64,000 nt of DNA from Gammaproteobacteria bacterium (GCA_018819175.1 JAHJQQ010000014.1:94957-158956); one strand, 5' to 3'. Shown: positions 43,768-52,974, counted from the stretch's first letter. Notes: generated from the letters alone by a model not told the origin. Translations and numbers: made by a program.

Positions 43768-44691
43768 ATGGCTACGAAAAAACGAGGATTGGGGCGCGGT
43801 CTGAACGCGCTATTGGGTAGTTCAGCCAAGGCGCCACCGGCGACAGTGCCGAATGTGTCTGCGCCAGCAGCGCCTGCTACTACCGCGACGACGGCCCCTG
43901 TCGATGGCAGCCTGCGCAAGCTGCCGGTGGATCTGATCCAGCGCGGTAAATATCAGCCGCGTCATGATATGCATCAGGAATCGCTCCAGGATCTGGCCGA
44001 TTCCATCAAGGCCCAGGGTGTGGTTCAGCCCATTGTGGTGCGCGCGATCAGTCAGGGCCCTCAGCCACGTTACGAAATCATTGCCGGTGAGCGTCGCTGG
44101 CGTGCCGCACAGTTGGCGGGTTTGCAGGAAATTCCGGCCGTCATTCGCGACGTGCCGGACCGCGCCGCCATCGCTATGTCGCTGATCGAGAACATTCAGC
44201 GCGAAAATCTCAATCCGCTGGAAGAATCCCGCGCGCTGCAGCGCCTGATCCAGGAATTCGAACTGACCCACCAGGAAGCCGCCGAGGCGGTTGGCCGTTC
44301 GCGTGCCGCTGTGAGCAATCTACTGCGCTTGCTGGAGCTGACCGACGAGGTCAAAGCGCTGGTTGAATCCGGCAGGCTGGAGATGGGCCATGCCCGAGCA
44401 TTGCTGGCGCTGAATGGCAGCGAGCAGACGCAAGCCGCACGCCAAGTCGCTGACAAGGGCCTATCGGTGCGCGAAACCGAACGACTCGTCAAACGACTGG
44501 TGTCGTCAGAGCATAAGGCGCCACCCCCGGCCAAACGCATCGACCCGGATATTCGCCGTCTCCAGGACGACCTGAGTGAAAAACTGGGCGCAAAGGTTTC
44601 CCTGGAGCAGGGTCGTGGCGGTAAGGGTAAACTGGTTATCGACTACAATAGCCTGGACGAGTTGGACGGTATTCTGGAGCGCATCCATTGA
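43768..44691 (+). CDS. parB: Chromosome partitioning protein ParB (Spo0J)
   Basis: A protein of 307 residues beginning MATKKRGLGRGLNALLG, the usual ParB start (the Arg-rich tip contacts ParA). It has an Ala/Thr/Pro linker, the CTP-binding ParB domain (YQPRHDMHQESLQDLADSI and GERRWRAAQLAG), the helix-turn-helix LTHQEAAEAVGRSRAAVSNLL and a C-terminal dimer domain (KLVIDYNSLDELDGIL). The open frame upstream to 43669 is made of repeat units and is not part of the gene. Confidence 0.95.
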   Translation: MATKKRGLGRGLNALLGSSAKAPPATVPNVSAPAAPATTATTAPVDGSLRKLPVDLIQRGKYQPRHDMHQESLQDLADSIKAQGVVQPIVVRAISQGPQPRYEIIAGERRWRAAQLAGLQEIPAVIRDVPDRAAIAMSLIENIQRENLNPLEESRALQRLIQEFELTHQEAAEAVGRSRAAVSNLLRLLELTDEVKALVESGRLEMGHARALLALNGSEQTQAARQVADKGLSVRETERLVKRLVSSEHKAPPPAKRIDPDIRRLQDDLSEKLGAKVSLEQGRGGKGKLVIDYNSLDELDGILERIH

Positions 44692-44749
44692 ACGCTGTTG
44701 AGTAACGGTACGCTCTGTCCTGTTATTATTTTTCTTTATCGCCCTATCA

Positions 44750-44779
44750 TTGACCCTCCGTGCCCGAAGTCCCTATAAT
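44750..44779 (+). promoter_or_regulatory. Sigma-70 promoter of the atp operon
   Basis: TTGACC at 44750-44755 and a perfect TATAAT at 44774-44779, 18 bases apart, in the 216-base gap between parB and atpI. Transcription would start near 44786, about 120 bases before atpI. Confidence 0.75.
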
Positions 44780-44907
44780 GCGCGCCGGCACGCATGGGCC
44801 GGTCGTTTTTCAGGGGCAGCCCTGAGACCATATCCCACTGCCGCGCGGGACCGTGCTTCAGGCTGGAAAATAGGCTTCGCCGGACTCAAGCTCAAGGCGG
44901 CTGCGGC

Positions 44908-45261
44908 ATGCGTAAGATTTTAAATATTCAAGTAGTTATCGCGGTTTTGGCGGCACTATCGGGATATTTCTACGGCGGAATGCCGGTGGCATTGGCCGCT
45001 CTTTTTGGAGCGGGGATAGCGTTGTCCAACACCTTGCTGCTGGCCTGGCGTCTACACCGGAGTAAGCGACAGATTCACGCGGATGCGCATCGCCATCTGC
45101 GTTCGTTTTACTTTTCTACTGTTGAGCGCTTTTTTGTCGTTGGCGGCTTGCTCGCAGTGGGTTTAGGCGCGTTACAGCTGATGCCGTTGCCGCTGTTGGC
45201 GGCCTTCGTAGCCGGGCAAATAGCCTGGATGATTTCTGGATTAACAAGCGGGAACACCTAG
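44908..45261 (+). CDS. atpI: ATP synthase protein I (AtpI)
   Basis: A protein of 117 residues with four membrane helices (about 7-25, 29-46, 69-88, 92-110). AtpI precedes atpB in most proteobacterial operons and helps c-ring assembly; it is not part of the finished enzyme. ATG 44908 has an AAGGCGG site; the longer frame from 44794 is unlikely to be real. It ends 3 bases before the start of atpB. Confidence 0.87.
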   Translation: MRKILNIQVVIAVLAALSGYFYGGMPVALAALFGAGIALSNTLLLAWRLHRSKRQIHADAHRHLRSFYFSTVERFFVVGGLLAVGLGALQLMPLPLLAAFVAGQIAWMISGLTSGNT

Positions 45262-45264
45262 TCA

Positions 45265-46140
45265 ATGTCTGGCGAAGCCCATACCTCTGCGGAATATATC
45301 CGCCATCATCTTCAGAACCTTACCTACGGGCAGTTGCCGGATGGCAATGGCGGCACCACGTGGGGATTTGCGCACAGCGCCGAACAGGCCAAGGAAATGG
45401 GTTTCTGGGCGATCAATGTCGATACGCTCGGCTTCTCGCTGATCCTGGGTGTGCTGTTTCTCTGGTTGTTCCGCAGCGTTGCGAAATCCGCGACCGCGGG
45501 TGTGCCCAGCGGCGCGCAGAATTTTGTCGAATGGATCGTGGCTTTCATTGACGACTCCGTGCGCGGCTCCTTCAGTGGCAAGAATCCGCTGGTCGCGCCG
45601 TTGTCGCTGACCATTTTCCTGTGGATCTTCCTGATGAACTTCATGGATCTGATCCCGGTCGACTGGATTCCGCATCTGGCCACTTCGCTGGGCATACCGT
45701 TCATGAAGGTGGTGCCGAGCACTGACCCCAATGCGACGTTTGGTATGGCGCTGTCAGTGTTCGCGCTGGTGCTCTATTACAGCATCAAGATGAAGGGCGT
45801 CGGTGGCTTCGCCGGTGAGCTCACGCTGATGCCGTTTCAGTCGTCAAACAAGGTTGTGCAGGTTGCGTTCATGCCGATCAACCTGCTGCTCGAAGGCGTG
45901 ACCCTGATTTCCAAGCCCGTCTCGCTGGCGCTGCGACTGTTCGGCAACATGTACGCCGGTGAAATGATCTTCATCCTGATTGCGATCATGTACGGCGCCG
46001 GTTGGGCGATGGGTGCCTTCGGCGGCCTGTTGCAACTGGGCTGGGCGATCTTCCACATCCTGATCATCACCTTGCAGGCGTTTATCTTCATGACGCTGAC
46101 TATCGTGTATCTGGACATGGCACACCAGGAACATCATTAA
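45265..46140 (+). CDS. atpB: F1Fo ATP synthase subunit a
   Basis: A membrane protein of 291 residues forming the proton half-channels. The essential arginine is in LALRLFGNMYAGEMIF (about residue 225), with five or six membrane helices and the C-terminal FIFMTLTIVYLDMAH. The N-terminal HHLQNLTYGQLPDG segment is typical of gammaproteobacterial subunits. Confidence 0.95.
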   Translation: MSGEAHTSAEYIRHHLQNLTYGQLPDGNGGTTWGFAHSAEQAKEMGFWAINVDTLGFSLILGVLFLWLFRSVAKSATAGVPSGAQNFVEWIVAFIDDSVRGSFSGKNPLVAPLSLTIFLWIFLMNFMDLIPVDWIPHLATSLGIPFMKVVPSTDPNATFGMALSVFALVLYYSIKMKGVGGFAGELTLMPFQSSNKVVQVAFMPINLLLEGVTLISKPVSLALRLFGNMYAGEMIFILIAIMYGAGWAMGAFGGLLQLGWAIFHILIITLQAFIFMTLTIVYLDMAHQEHH

Positions 46141-46188
46141 TCAATTTGGTTCTTTAATTTATCTTTACTCTTTAGCTAGGAGAGAAAC

Positions 46189-46431
46189 ATGGAAATGGCA
46201 AATGCACTGCTGTATATCGCTGGCGCTCTGATGATGGGCTTGGGCGCGCTTGGCGCCGCAGTCGGTATCGGTATTCTCGGCGGTCGTTTCCTGGAAGGCG
46301 CCGCGCGTCAGCCGGAACTGATCCCCATGCTGCGTACCCAGTTCTTCATCGTGATGGGTCTGGTCGACGCCGTGCCGATGATCGCGGTCGGTCTGGCCAT
46401 GTACGTCCTGTTCGCTGTGGTCGGTGGTTAA
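46189..46431 (+). CDS. atpE: F1Fo ATP synthase subunit c
   Basis: A hairpin proteolipid of 80 residues with helix 1 (GLGALGAAVGIGILGG), the polar loop ARQPELIP and helix 2 with the proton-carrying Asp in IVMGLVDAVPMIAVGL (about residue 60). The residues expected for sodium binding are absent, so protons are the likely ion. ATG 46189 has a strong AGGAGAG site, as expected for the subunit needed in most copies. Confidence 0.96.
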   Translation: MEMANALLYIAGALMMGLGALGAAVGIGILGGRFLEGAARQPELIPMLRTQFFIVMGLVDAVPMIAVGLAMYVLFAVVGG

Positions 46432-46482
46432 TCCAACGGCGCACGGACAGACACTGTCCCTGACTATTCACGAGGTACAGGC

Positions 46483-46953
46483 ATGAATATCAACGCGACA
46501 TTGATTGGTCAGTCGATCACGTTCTTCTTCTTCGTGTGGTTCTGCATGAAGTTCGTGTGGCCGCCGATCATGCAGGCGCTGGAAGCGCGCACCAAGCAGA
46601 TCGCCGATGGTTTGGCCGCAGCCGAGCGCGGCAAGCATGAACAGGAACTGGCGCAGAAGCGCGCGTCGGAAGTGTTGCATGAAGCCAAGCAGCAGGCGCA
46701 GGAGATTATCGCCAAGGCTGAAAAGCGTGCGGCGGAAATCGTCGATGAGGCGAAGACTGATGCCAAGGGCGAAGGCGAGCGCATTCTAGTGGCGGCACGT
46801 GCCGAGATCGGCCAAGAGGTCAATCGTGCGAAGGAAGGCCTGCGTGCTCAGGTGGTGTCCATTGCCATCGCCGGCGCCAGCAAGGTTCTGGAGCGCGAAG
46901 TCGACGCCAACACACACAACGACCTGCTGACCAAGCTGGCCGCGCAGATCTAG
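46483..46953 (+). CDS. atpF: F1Fo ATP synthase subunit b
   Basis: A protein of 156 residues with one N-terminal membrane helix (NATLIGQSITFFFFVWFCM) and a long charged coiled coil. It forms the dimeric peripheral stalk that holds F1 against Fo. It lies between atpE and atpH in the standard order, with a CGAGG site before ATG 46483. Confidence 0.95.
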   Translation: MNINATLIGQSITFFFFVWFCMKFVWPPIMQALEARTKQIADGLAAAERGKHEQELAQKRASEVLHEAKQQAQEIIAKAEKRAAEIVDEAKTDAKGEGERILVAARAEIGQEVNRAKEGLRAQVVSIAIAGASKVLEREVDANTHNDLLTKLAAQI

Positions 46954-46963
46954 GTGAACCCAG

Positions 46964-47500
46964 ATGGCGGAATCCACCACAATCGCACGACCCTACGCCC
47001 AGGCAGCCTTCAAGCTGGCGCAACAGAAACAGGCCCTGCCGGCCTGGACTGAGATGCTCGGTTTGGCGGCCGTCGTGGCGGCGGATGCCGGCATGCGCAA
47101 GTTGCTGGACAATCCGCGAGTGACGCCGGAGCAAGTTGCCGAGCTGTTCGTGGACATCTGCGGCGAACGTCTCAATGACGATGGCCGCAATATGCTGCGT
47201 CTGCTGGCGGAACGCCGTCGTCTGGCCCTGTTGCCGGAGATCTTCGGACTCTACGAACAGTTCAAGAACGAGGCGGAGGGCGCTATCACGGCGCAGCTGA
47301 TTACCGCGTTCCCGGCCACCGATGCGCAGAAGCAGACCATTGCAGCGGCGTTGAAGCAACGCTTCGGTCGCGATGTGCAACTTGAGTATGTCACCGATCC
47401 GAGCCTGATGGGCGGAGCGGTCGTGCGCGCTGGCGACTTGGTTATTGACGGCTCGGTGCGCGGCAAGCTGACCCGTTTGGGTACGGCTCTGAATCATTGA
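46964..47500 (+). CDS. atpH: F1Fo ATP synthase subunit delta
   Basis: A protein of 178 residues with the N-terminal helical domain starting ARPYAQAAFKLA and the C-terminal signature LMGGAVVRAGDLVIDGSVRG. It joins the b dimer to the top of F1. It starts 10 bases after atpF, with AGGTG as ribosome binding site. Confidence 0.95.
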   Translation: MAESTTIARPYAQAAFKLAQQKQALPAWTEMLGLAAVVAADAGMRKLLDNPRVTPEQVAELFVDICGERLNDDGRNMLRLLAERRRLALLPEIFGLYEQFKNEAEGAITAQLITAFPATDAQKQTIAAALKQRFGRDVQLEYVTDPSLMGGAVVRAGDLVIDGSVRGKLTRLGTALNH

Positions 47501-47512
47501 TGAGGAAAGGTT

Positions 47513-49054
47513 ATGCAACTCAATCCCACTGAAATCAGCGAGCTGATCAAAAGCCGCATAGAGAAATTCCAGACCGTCGCCGAGGCGCGCACTGAAGGTA
47601 CAGTGGTCTCACTGACCGACGGTATCGCCCGTATTCATGGCCTGGCCGATGTCATGTCCGGTGAAATGATCGAGTTCCCCGGCGATGTCTATGGCATGGC
47701 GCTGAATCTGGAACGTGACTCCGTCGGCGCGGTGATTCTTGGCGAATACAAACACATTACCGAAGGTGATTCGGTCAAGTGCACCGGCAAGATTCTGGAA
47801 GTACCGGTTGGTGAGGCGATGCTCGGTCGTGTGGTCGATGCGCTCGGCAGCCCGATCGACGGTAAAGGTCCCATTGCCGCCACGCAGACCTCGCCAATTG
47901 AAAAAATCGCTCCCGGCGTTATCGCGCGTAAGTCGGTTGATCAGCCGGTGCAGACCGGGCTGAAGGCCATCGACGCCATGGTGCCGGTCGGTCGCGGTCA
48001 GCGCGAGTTGATCATCGGCGATCGTCAGACCGGTAAGACCGCGGTCGCGATCGACGCCATCATCAATCAGAAAGGCACCGGCGTTAAGTGCATCTACGTC
48101 GCTATCGGACAGAAGAATTCGTCCATCGCCGCTGTGGTGCGCAAGCTTGAAGAACACGGCGCGCTGGCCCACACCATCATCGTCGCCGCCGCCGCGGCCG
48201 ACTCCGCCGCGATGCAGTTCATCGCGCCGTACGCCGGTTGCGCCATGGGCGAATACTTCCGCGATAAAGGCGAAGACGCGCTGATCGTGTACGACGATTT
48301 GACCAAGCAGGCCTGGGCCTATCGCCAGGTGTCCTTGTTGCTGCGCCGCCCGCCGGGCCGTGAAGCCTATCCGGGTGACGTGTTCTATCTGCATTCCCGT
48401 TTGCTGGAGCGTTCGTCGCGCATCAATGCCGCCGAAGTCGAGAAGCTCACCAATGGCCAGGTGAAAGGCAAGACCGGTTCATTGACCGCGCTGCCGATCA
48501 TCGAAACCCAGGCCGGTGACGTGTCCGCCTTCGTGCCGACCAACGTGATCTCGATTACCGACGGCCAGATCTTCCTCGAGTCCGATCTGTTCAACGCCGG
48601 TATCCGTCCCGCCATCAACGCCGGTCTCTCGGTATCGCGTGTCGGTGGCGCGGCGCAGACCAAGATCATCAAGAAACTCGGCGGCGGTGTGCGTTTGACG
48701 CTGGCGCAGTACCGTGAGTTGGCGGCGTTCGCTCAGTTCGCATCGGATCTGGACGAGACCACCCGCAAGCAGCTGGATCGCGGTCAGCGCGTCACCGAGC
48801 TGATGAAGCAGAAGCAATATGCACCGCTGACGGTGGCCGATATGGCGCTGTCGCTGTTCGCGGCCAACGAAGGCTTCCTCGATGACGTCGAGATCAAGAA
48901 GGTTGTCGATTTCGAATCCGCCATGCATGCCTATGTACGGTCCAACCACGGCGAGTTGTTTACCAGGATCAACGACACCGCGGACTTCAATGACGAGATT
49001 GCGGCCGGTATGCGCAAGGCCATTGAGGACTTCAAGGCTAACGGAGCTTGGTAA
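47513..49054 (+). CDS. atpA: F1Fo ATP synthase subunit alpha
   Basis: A protein of 513 residues. The P-loop is GDRQTGKTAVAIDAIINQ, and the alpha/beta signature region includes YQVSLLLRRPPGREAYPGD in the form AYRQVSLLLRRPPGREAYP. It forms the non-catalytic nucleotide sites of F1, three copies per enzyme. The TGAGGAAAGG stretch before ATG 47513 is a strong ribosome binding site. Confidence 0.97.
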   Translation: MQLNPTEISELIKSRIEKFQTVAEARTEGTVVSLTDGIARIHGLADVMSGEMIEFPGDVYGMALNLERDSVGAVILGEYKHITEGDSVKCTGKILEVPVGEAMLGRVVDALGSPIDGKGPIAATQTSPIEKIAPGVIARKSVDQPVQTGLKAIDAMVPVGRGQRELIIGDRQTGKTAVAIDAIINQKGTGVKCIYVAIGQKNSSIAAVVRKLEEHGALAHTIIVAAAAADSAAMQFIAPYAGCAMGEYFRDKGEDALIVYDDLTKQAWAYRQVSLLLRRPPGREAYPGDVFYLHSRLLERSSRINAAEVEKLTNGQVKGKTGSLTALPIIETQAGDVSAFVPTNVISITDGQIFLESDLFNAGIRPAINAGLSVSRVGGAAQTKIIKKLGGGVRLTLAQYRELAAFAQFASDLDETTRKQLDRGQRVTELMKQKQYAPLTVADMALSLFAANEGFLDDVEIKKVVDFESAMHAYVRSNHGELFTRINDTADFNDEIAAGMRKAIEDFKANGAW

Positions 49055-49060
49055 TAACAC

Positions 49061-49139
49061 AAGGTACGAGGGCCGAGGTGCTAGGGCCGAGGGAAACCTC
49101 TGCCCCTGCCTCGTCCCTAGCACCTAGAATCTAGGACCT
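49061..49139. repeat. Inverted repeat between atpA and atpG
   Basis: Left arm 49061-49091 and right arm 49109-49139 pair in 24 of 31 positions, with an uninterrupted core AGGTGCTAGGG. The right arm ends in AGGACCTG just before atpG, and its AGGA is the only candidate ribosome binding site of that gene. The same family lies before atpC (51585-51774). Confidence 0.75.
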
Positions 49140-49145
49140 GAATTT

Positions 49146-50006
49146 ATGGCTGGCGCAAAAGAGATACGCACCAAGATCAAGAGCATCAAGAGTACGCAGA
49201 AAATCACCAAGGCCATGGAAATGGTGGCGGTGAGCAAAATGCGTAAGGCTCAGGATCGTATGCAGGCATCACGGCCTTACGCTGAGAAAATGCGCAGTGT
49301 GGTGGCACATATGGCCATGGCGCACCCGGAATACAGGCATCCCTATCTGGTCGAGCGGCCTGCGAAACGGGTTGGCATTATTGTGATTTCGACGGACCGC
49401 GGTCTCTGCGGTGGCTTGAACGTGAATATGTTCAAGAACGTGATCGCGCACATGAAGGATTGGAAACAGCAGGGATATGAGATTGAAGTCGCGGCCTTTG
49501 GTTCCAGGGCAACGCAGTTCTTCAAGCGCATCGGTGCGCATATCGTGGCTCAGGCGACACATCTGGGTGATGCGCCGTCCGTGAATGATTTGATCGGCAG
49601 CGTGAAGGCCATGTTGGATGCCTATGACGCAGGCCAGATCGATCGCTTGTATCTGGGTTACACCAATTTCGTGAACACCATGACCCAGACGCCGCGTGTT
49701 GATCAGCTGTTGCCGATCGTGCCAGACAGCGATGATCGTATGAAGCATCACTGGGATTACTTGTACGAGCCCGACGCCAAACCGGTGATGACGGCGCTGC
49801 TGTCCCGCTATATCGAATCGCTGGTGTATCAGGGTGTGGTGGAAAACATCGCCAGTGAACAGGCGGCGCGAATGGTGGCGATGAAGGCCGCGACCGATAA
49901 TGCAGGTGACCTGATCAATGAACTGCAGCTGATTTACAACAAGGCGCGTCAGGCAGCGATCACCCAGGAAATTTCGGAAATCGTCGGCGGTGCGGCGGCG
50001 GTGTAA
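49146..50006 (+). CDS. atpG: F1Fo ATP synthase subunit gamma
   Basis: The rotor shaft of F1, 286 residues. The N-terminal coiled coil has EIRTKIKSIKSTQKITKAMEM (outline) and VAVSKMRKAQ; the C-terminal coil ends QAAITQEISEIVGGAAAV. The middle has DRGLCGGLN. Only one copy is needed per enzyme; the gene is preceded by an inverted repeat that overlaps its ribosome binding site. Confidence 0.96.
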   Translation: MAGAKEIRTKIKSIKSTQKITKAMEMVAVSKMRKAQDRMQASRPYAEKMRSVVAHMAMAHPEYRHPYLVERPAKRVGIIVISTDRGLCGGLNVNMFKNVIAHMKDWKQQGYEIEVAAFGSRATQFFKRIGAHIVAQATHLGDAPSVNDLIGSVKAMLDAYDAGQIDRLYLGYTNFVNTMTQTPRVDQLLPIVPDSDDRMKHHWDYLYEPDAKPVMTALLSRYIESLVYQGVVENIASEQAARMVAMKAATDNAGDLINELQLIYNKARQAAITQEISEIVGGAAAV

Positions 50007-50013
50007 TCATATA

Positions 50014-50094
50014 TTCCCTCTCCCCTCACGGGGAGAGGGCTAGGGTGAGGGGCGCTCAGGCGTCCTCATCCCGGCCCTCTCCCAGAGGGAGAGA
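50014..50094. repeat. Two CCCTCTCCC-family repeats between atpG and atpD
   Basis: A first copy at about 50014-50052 (CCCTCTCCCC, TCACG, GGGAGAGGG, then GGGTGAGGGG) and a second at about 50066-50094 (CCCTCTCCC, AGA, GGGAGAG). They lie in the 198-base gap; the atpD ribosome binding site is 100 bases further on and not part of the repeat. Confidence 0.8.
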
Positions 50095-50204
50095 AGAATC
50101 GGAACCGGATTTAGACAGGATCGCATGCCATGCAGATAGATTTATTCAGTGCTGCACATGTCGATCATGATGACAGAGATTCAAAAGTTAAAGAGGGCAC
50201 CACA

Positions 50205-51581
50205 ATGAGTTCGGGCAACATCGTTGAAATCATCGGCGCCGTGGTTGACGTGGAGTTTCCGCGTAACGCGGTTCCGAAGGTGTATGACGCACTGAGCGTC
50301 AGCGAGGGCGGACTGACCCTGGAAGTGCAGCAGCAACTGGGTGACGGCATCGTGCGCACCATCGCCATGGGCTCCACTGACGGTCTGAAACGTGGCTTGA
50401 GTGTTGTTGGCACCGGCGCCCCGATTTCCGTGCCGGTCGGCAAGAAGACCCTGGGTCGCATCATGAACGTGCTCGGTGAGCCGGTCGACGACGCCGGCCC
50501 GATCGGTGCCGAAACCACTTCCGCTATTCATCGCAAGCCGCCGACCTTCGCGGAGCAGGCCTCGGGTATTGAGATTCTCGAAACCGGCATCAAGGTTATC
50601 GATTTGATCTGTCCGTTCGCCAAGGGCGGTAAGGTCGGCCTGTTCGGCGGTGCCGGTGTGGGCAAGACCGTGACGCTGATGGAATTGATCCGCAACATCG
50701 CGGTGGCCCACTCGGGTTACTCCGTGTTCGCTGGCGTTGGTGAGCGTACTCGTGAAGGTAACGACTTCTTCCACGAAATGACCGACGGTGGCGTTATCGA
50801 CAAGGTCGCGCTTGTATACGGTCAGATGAATGAGCCGCCGGGCAATCGCCTGCGCGTCGCGCTGACCGGCCTGACCATGGCCGAGTACTTCCGTGACGAA
50901 GGCCGTGATGTGCTGTTCTTCGTCGACAACATTTACCGTTACACATTGGCCGGCACCGAAGTGTCCGCACTGCTCGGCCGTATGCCGTCGGCGGTGGGTT
51001 ATCAGCCGACACTGGCCGAGGAAATGGGCGTTCTGCAGGAACGCATCACCTCCACCAAGACCGGTTCCATCACCTCGATTCAGGCCGTGTACGTGCCTGC
51101 CGACGACTTGACCGATCCGTCACCGGCCACCACCTTCGCGCATCTGGATGCGACCCTGGTGCTGTCGCGTAACATCGCCGAGTTGGGTATCTACCCGGCC
51201 GTCGATCCGTTGGATTCCACCAGCCGTCAGCTCGATCCGCTGATCGTCGGTAACGAGCATTACGACACCGCGCGTGCCGTGCAGGGTACCTTGCAGCGCT
51301 ACAAGGAACTGAAGGACATTATCGCGATCATGGGCATGGACGAACTGTCCGATGACGACAAGCGTGTCGTCGGTCGGGCGCGTAAGATCCAGCGCTTCCT
51401 GTCGCAGCCGTTCTTCGTTGCCGAGGCCTTCACCGGTGCGCCGGGTAAATACTGCACATTGAAAGACACCATCCGTGGCTTCCAGGGCATCGTCAACGGT
51501 GAATACGACAGCTTGCCGGAGCAGGCCTTCTATATGGTCGGCACCATCGAAGAAGCGGTCGAAAAAGCCAAGACGCTTTAA
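50205..51581 (+). CDS. atpD: F1Fo ATP synthase subunit beta
   Basis: The catalytic subunit of F1, 458 residues. P-loop GGAGVGKTVTLMELI, catalytic Glu in AGVGERTREGNDF, and the DELSEED-equivalent loop MDELSDDDKRVV are present. Near the middle is FFVDNIYRYTLAGTEVS. ATG 50205 has a GAGGG site and the family start MSSGNIVEIIGAVVDVEF; the longer frame from 50130 is rejected. Confidence 0.97.
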   Translation: MSSGNIVEIIGAVVDVEFPRNAVPKVYDALSVSEGGLTLEVQQQLGDGIVRTIAMGSTDGLKRGLSVVGTGAPISVPVGKKTLGRIMNVLGEPVDDAGPIGAETTSAIHRKPPTFAEQASGIEILETGIKVIDLICPFAKGGKVGLFGGAGVGKTVTLMELIRNIAVAHSGYSVFAGVGERTREGNDFFHEMTDGGVIDKVALVYGQMNEPPGNRLRVALTGLTMAEYFRDEGRDVLFFVDNIYRYTLAGTEVSALLGRMPSAVGYQPTLAEEMGVLQERITSTKTGSITSIQAVYVPADDLTDPSPATTFAHLDATLVLSRNIAELGIYPAVDPLDSTSRQLDPLIVGNEHYDTARAVQGTLQRYKELKDIIAIMGMDELSDDDKRVVGRARKIQRFLSQPFFVAEAFTGAPGKYCTLKDTIRGFQGIVNGEYDSLPEQAFYMVGTIEEAVEKAKTL

Positions 51582-51584
51582 TGC

Positions 51585-51774
51585 AGGGATGAGGGATGAG
51601 GCTCTAGGGCCGAGGTAAAGACCTTGAATTCAGCCGTAGAGTCTTGGAACACTTTCTGTTGGTTCGATTGTTCCGAGAGGGCAGTCGTGAAATGAATACT
51701 GATTAATTGGATCAGATTCTAGGGTAAAGGTCCGTGTATTTACCTCGGCCCTAGCACCTAGAACCTAGAACCTG
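51585..51774. repeat. Inverted repeat between atpD and atpC
   Basis: CTAGGGCCGAGGTAAA at 51604-51619 is matched by its perfect inverse at 51739-51754. Imperfect pairing extends outward on both sides (51585-51603 with 51755-51774). The right arm, CCTAGCACCTAGAACCTAGA, is nearly the same as that before atpG and ends at the start region of atpC. The 119 bases between the arms hold no gene. Confidence 0.8.
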
Positions 51775-51784
51775 GGTTTATAAT

Positions 51785-52210
51785 ATGGCCATGACAATTC
51801 ACGTCGACATCGTTAGCGCCGAGGCTGCCATCTATTCCGGCCTGGCAACCATGGTGTTCGCGCCAGCTGAAATGGGTGAAGTCGGTATTGCCCCACGGCA
51901 TGCGCCGATGCTGACCCGCTTGAAGCCGGGTGAAGTGCGGGTGCAGACAGATGATGGCAAGGAACAGACCTTCTACGTTTCAGGCGGCATGCTGGAAGTG
52001 CAGCCGCATGTAGTGACGGTGCTGTCCGACACTGCGCTGCGCGCCAAGGATCTGGACGAGGCAGCCGCATTGGCGGCCAAAGAGAGCGCCGAGAAGTTGC
52101 TCTCTGATAATCGAGCGGATATCGATTATGCCAAGGCACAGGCGGAGCTGGCCGAGGCAGTTGCCCAGCTGCGGACGATTCAGAAGCTGCGTTCTGGCAA
52201 AGTCACATAG
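51785..52210 (+). CDS. atpC: F1Fo ATP synthase subunit epsilon
   Basis: A protein of 141 residues with the N-terminal beta-sandwich (GEVGIAPRHAPMLTRLKPGEV, outline) and the C-terminal pair of helices, which can inhibit the enzyme. It closes the atp operon. The upstream region offers only a weak CTGGG as ribosome binding site, at the end of an inverted repeat. ATG 51785 or ATG 51791 may be used. Confidence 0.94.
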   Translation: MAMTIHVDIVSAEAAIYSGLATMVFAPAEMGEVGIAPRHAPMLTRLKPGEVRVQTDDGKEQTFYVSGGMLEVQPHVVTVLSDTALRAKDLDEAAALAAKESAEKLLSDNRADIDYAKAQAELAEAVAQLRTIQKLRSGKVT

Positions 52211-52216
52211 TAAGGG

Positions 52217-52290
52217 CTTGGTGAGAAGTGAGAGGGAGAAAGATATTCCCTAACGCATTGCGCGTCACACGCTTCTCATTTCTCGCCAAG
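52217..52290. repeat. Inverted repeat after atpC
   Basis: CTTGGTGAGAAGTGAGA at 52217-52233 pairs with TCTCATTTCTCGCCAAG at 52274-52290 (15 of 17 positions). It begins 7 bases after the atpC stop and may terminate or stabilise the atp mRNA before the isomerase gene. Confidence 0.7.
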
Positions 52291-52308
52291 CATCTCTCTC
52301 ACTGAATT

Positions 52309-52779
52309 ATGAAAATCCAAGCCAACAAAATGGTCACTCTGACCTACAGCATTCTGGACGACGCCGGGCTGGTGTTGGAACAGAATGACGTGCCGGTCAG
52401 TTATGTGCACGGCGGCCATAGTGATCTGTTTGAAAAAATCGAGCGCGCGCTTGAGGGCAAGACGGCCGGGGATGCCGTGGACGTCACCCTTCCACCCGCG
52501 GAGGGTTTCGGCGAACACGATTCCAGCCTGACCTTCACCGACGATATCGACAACGTGCCACCGGAGTTCCGCCGGCTCGGTGCCGAAGTTGAGATGCAAA
52601 ACGCGCAGGGCGAGCCGCGGACCTTTGTTGTCACCAAGATAGAAAATGGCCGGCTGACGGTTGATTGTAACCACCCCTTCGCCGGTAAGACCGTGCATTT
52701 CCATGTTGAAGTGATGTCGGTGCGCGACGCCACAGCCGACGAATTACGTCAGGCGGGCGCCAATCCCAATCTGCACTGA
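52309..52779 (+). CDS. FKBP-type peptidyl-prolyl isomerase (SlyD-like)
   Basis: A protein of 156 residues with the SlyD layout: an FKBP part (KMVTLTYSILDDAGLVLEQ, then PVSYVHGGHSDLFEKIERAL), an inserted IF domain (about 70-125) with chaperone activity in relatives, and a C-terminal FKBP strand (VHFHVEVMSVRDAT). The His-rich metal tail of SlyD is absent. It catalyses cis-trans isomerisation of prolyl bonds in the cytoplasm. There is no clear ribosome binding site before ATG 52309. Confidence 0.88.
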   Translation: MKIQANKMVTLTYSILDDAGLVLEQNDVPVSYVHGGHSDLFEKIERALEGKTAGDAVDVTLPPAEGFGEHDSSLTFTDDIDNVPPEFRRLGAEVEMQNAQGEPRTFVVTKIENGRLTVDCNHPFAGKTVHFHVEVMSVRDATADELRQAGANPNLH

Positions 52780-52974
52780 AGCCTCCGCCGCGTCCTTCGG
52801 CAGCTGCTGTCCCCTGCTATGACTCCACCCTCCAAGCCGTTGGCGTGGAGTGCTATGATGCCGCGATAGACAATTGAGTGGGTTAGACTCAAGCTCCGGT
52901 AGTAAGGGCCGCAGCAGGCCATATCTGCTACCAGATGTAAGAACCATTTCGCCAATGGATAACAGGCAACCCGT

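Noticed and set aside
43417..44907. parS site near parAB
   Set aside because: No palindrome close to TGTTTCACGTGAAACA was seen; it may lie outside the window.
47609..48394. Minus-strand reading frame of 261 codons opposite atpA
   Set aside because: Shadow of atpA; no family features.
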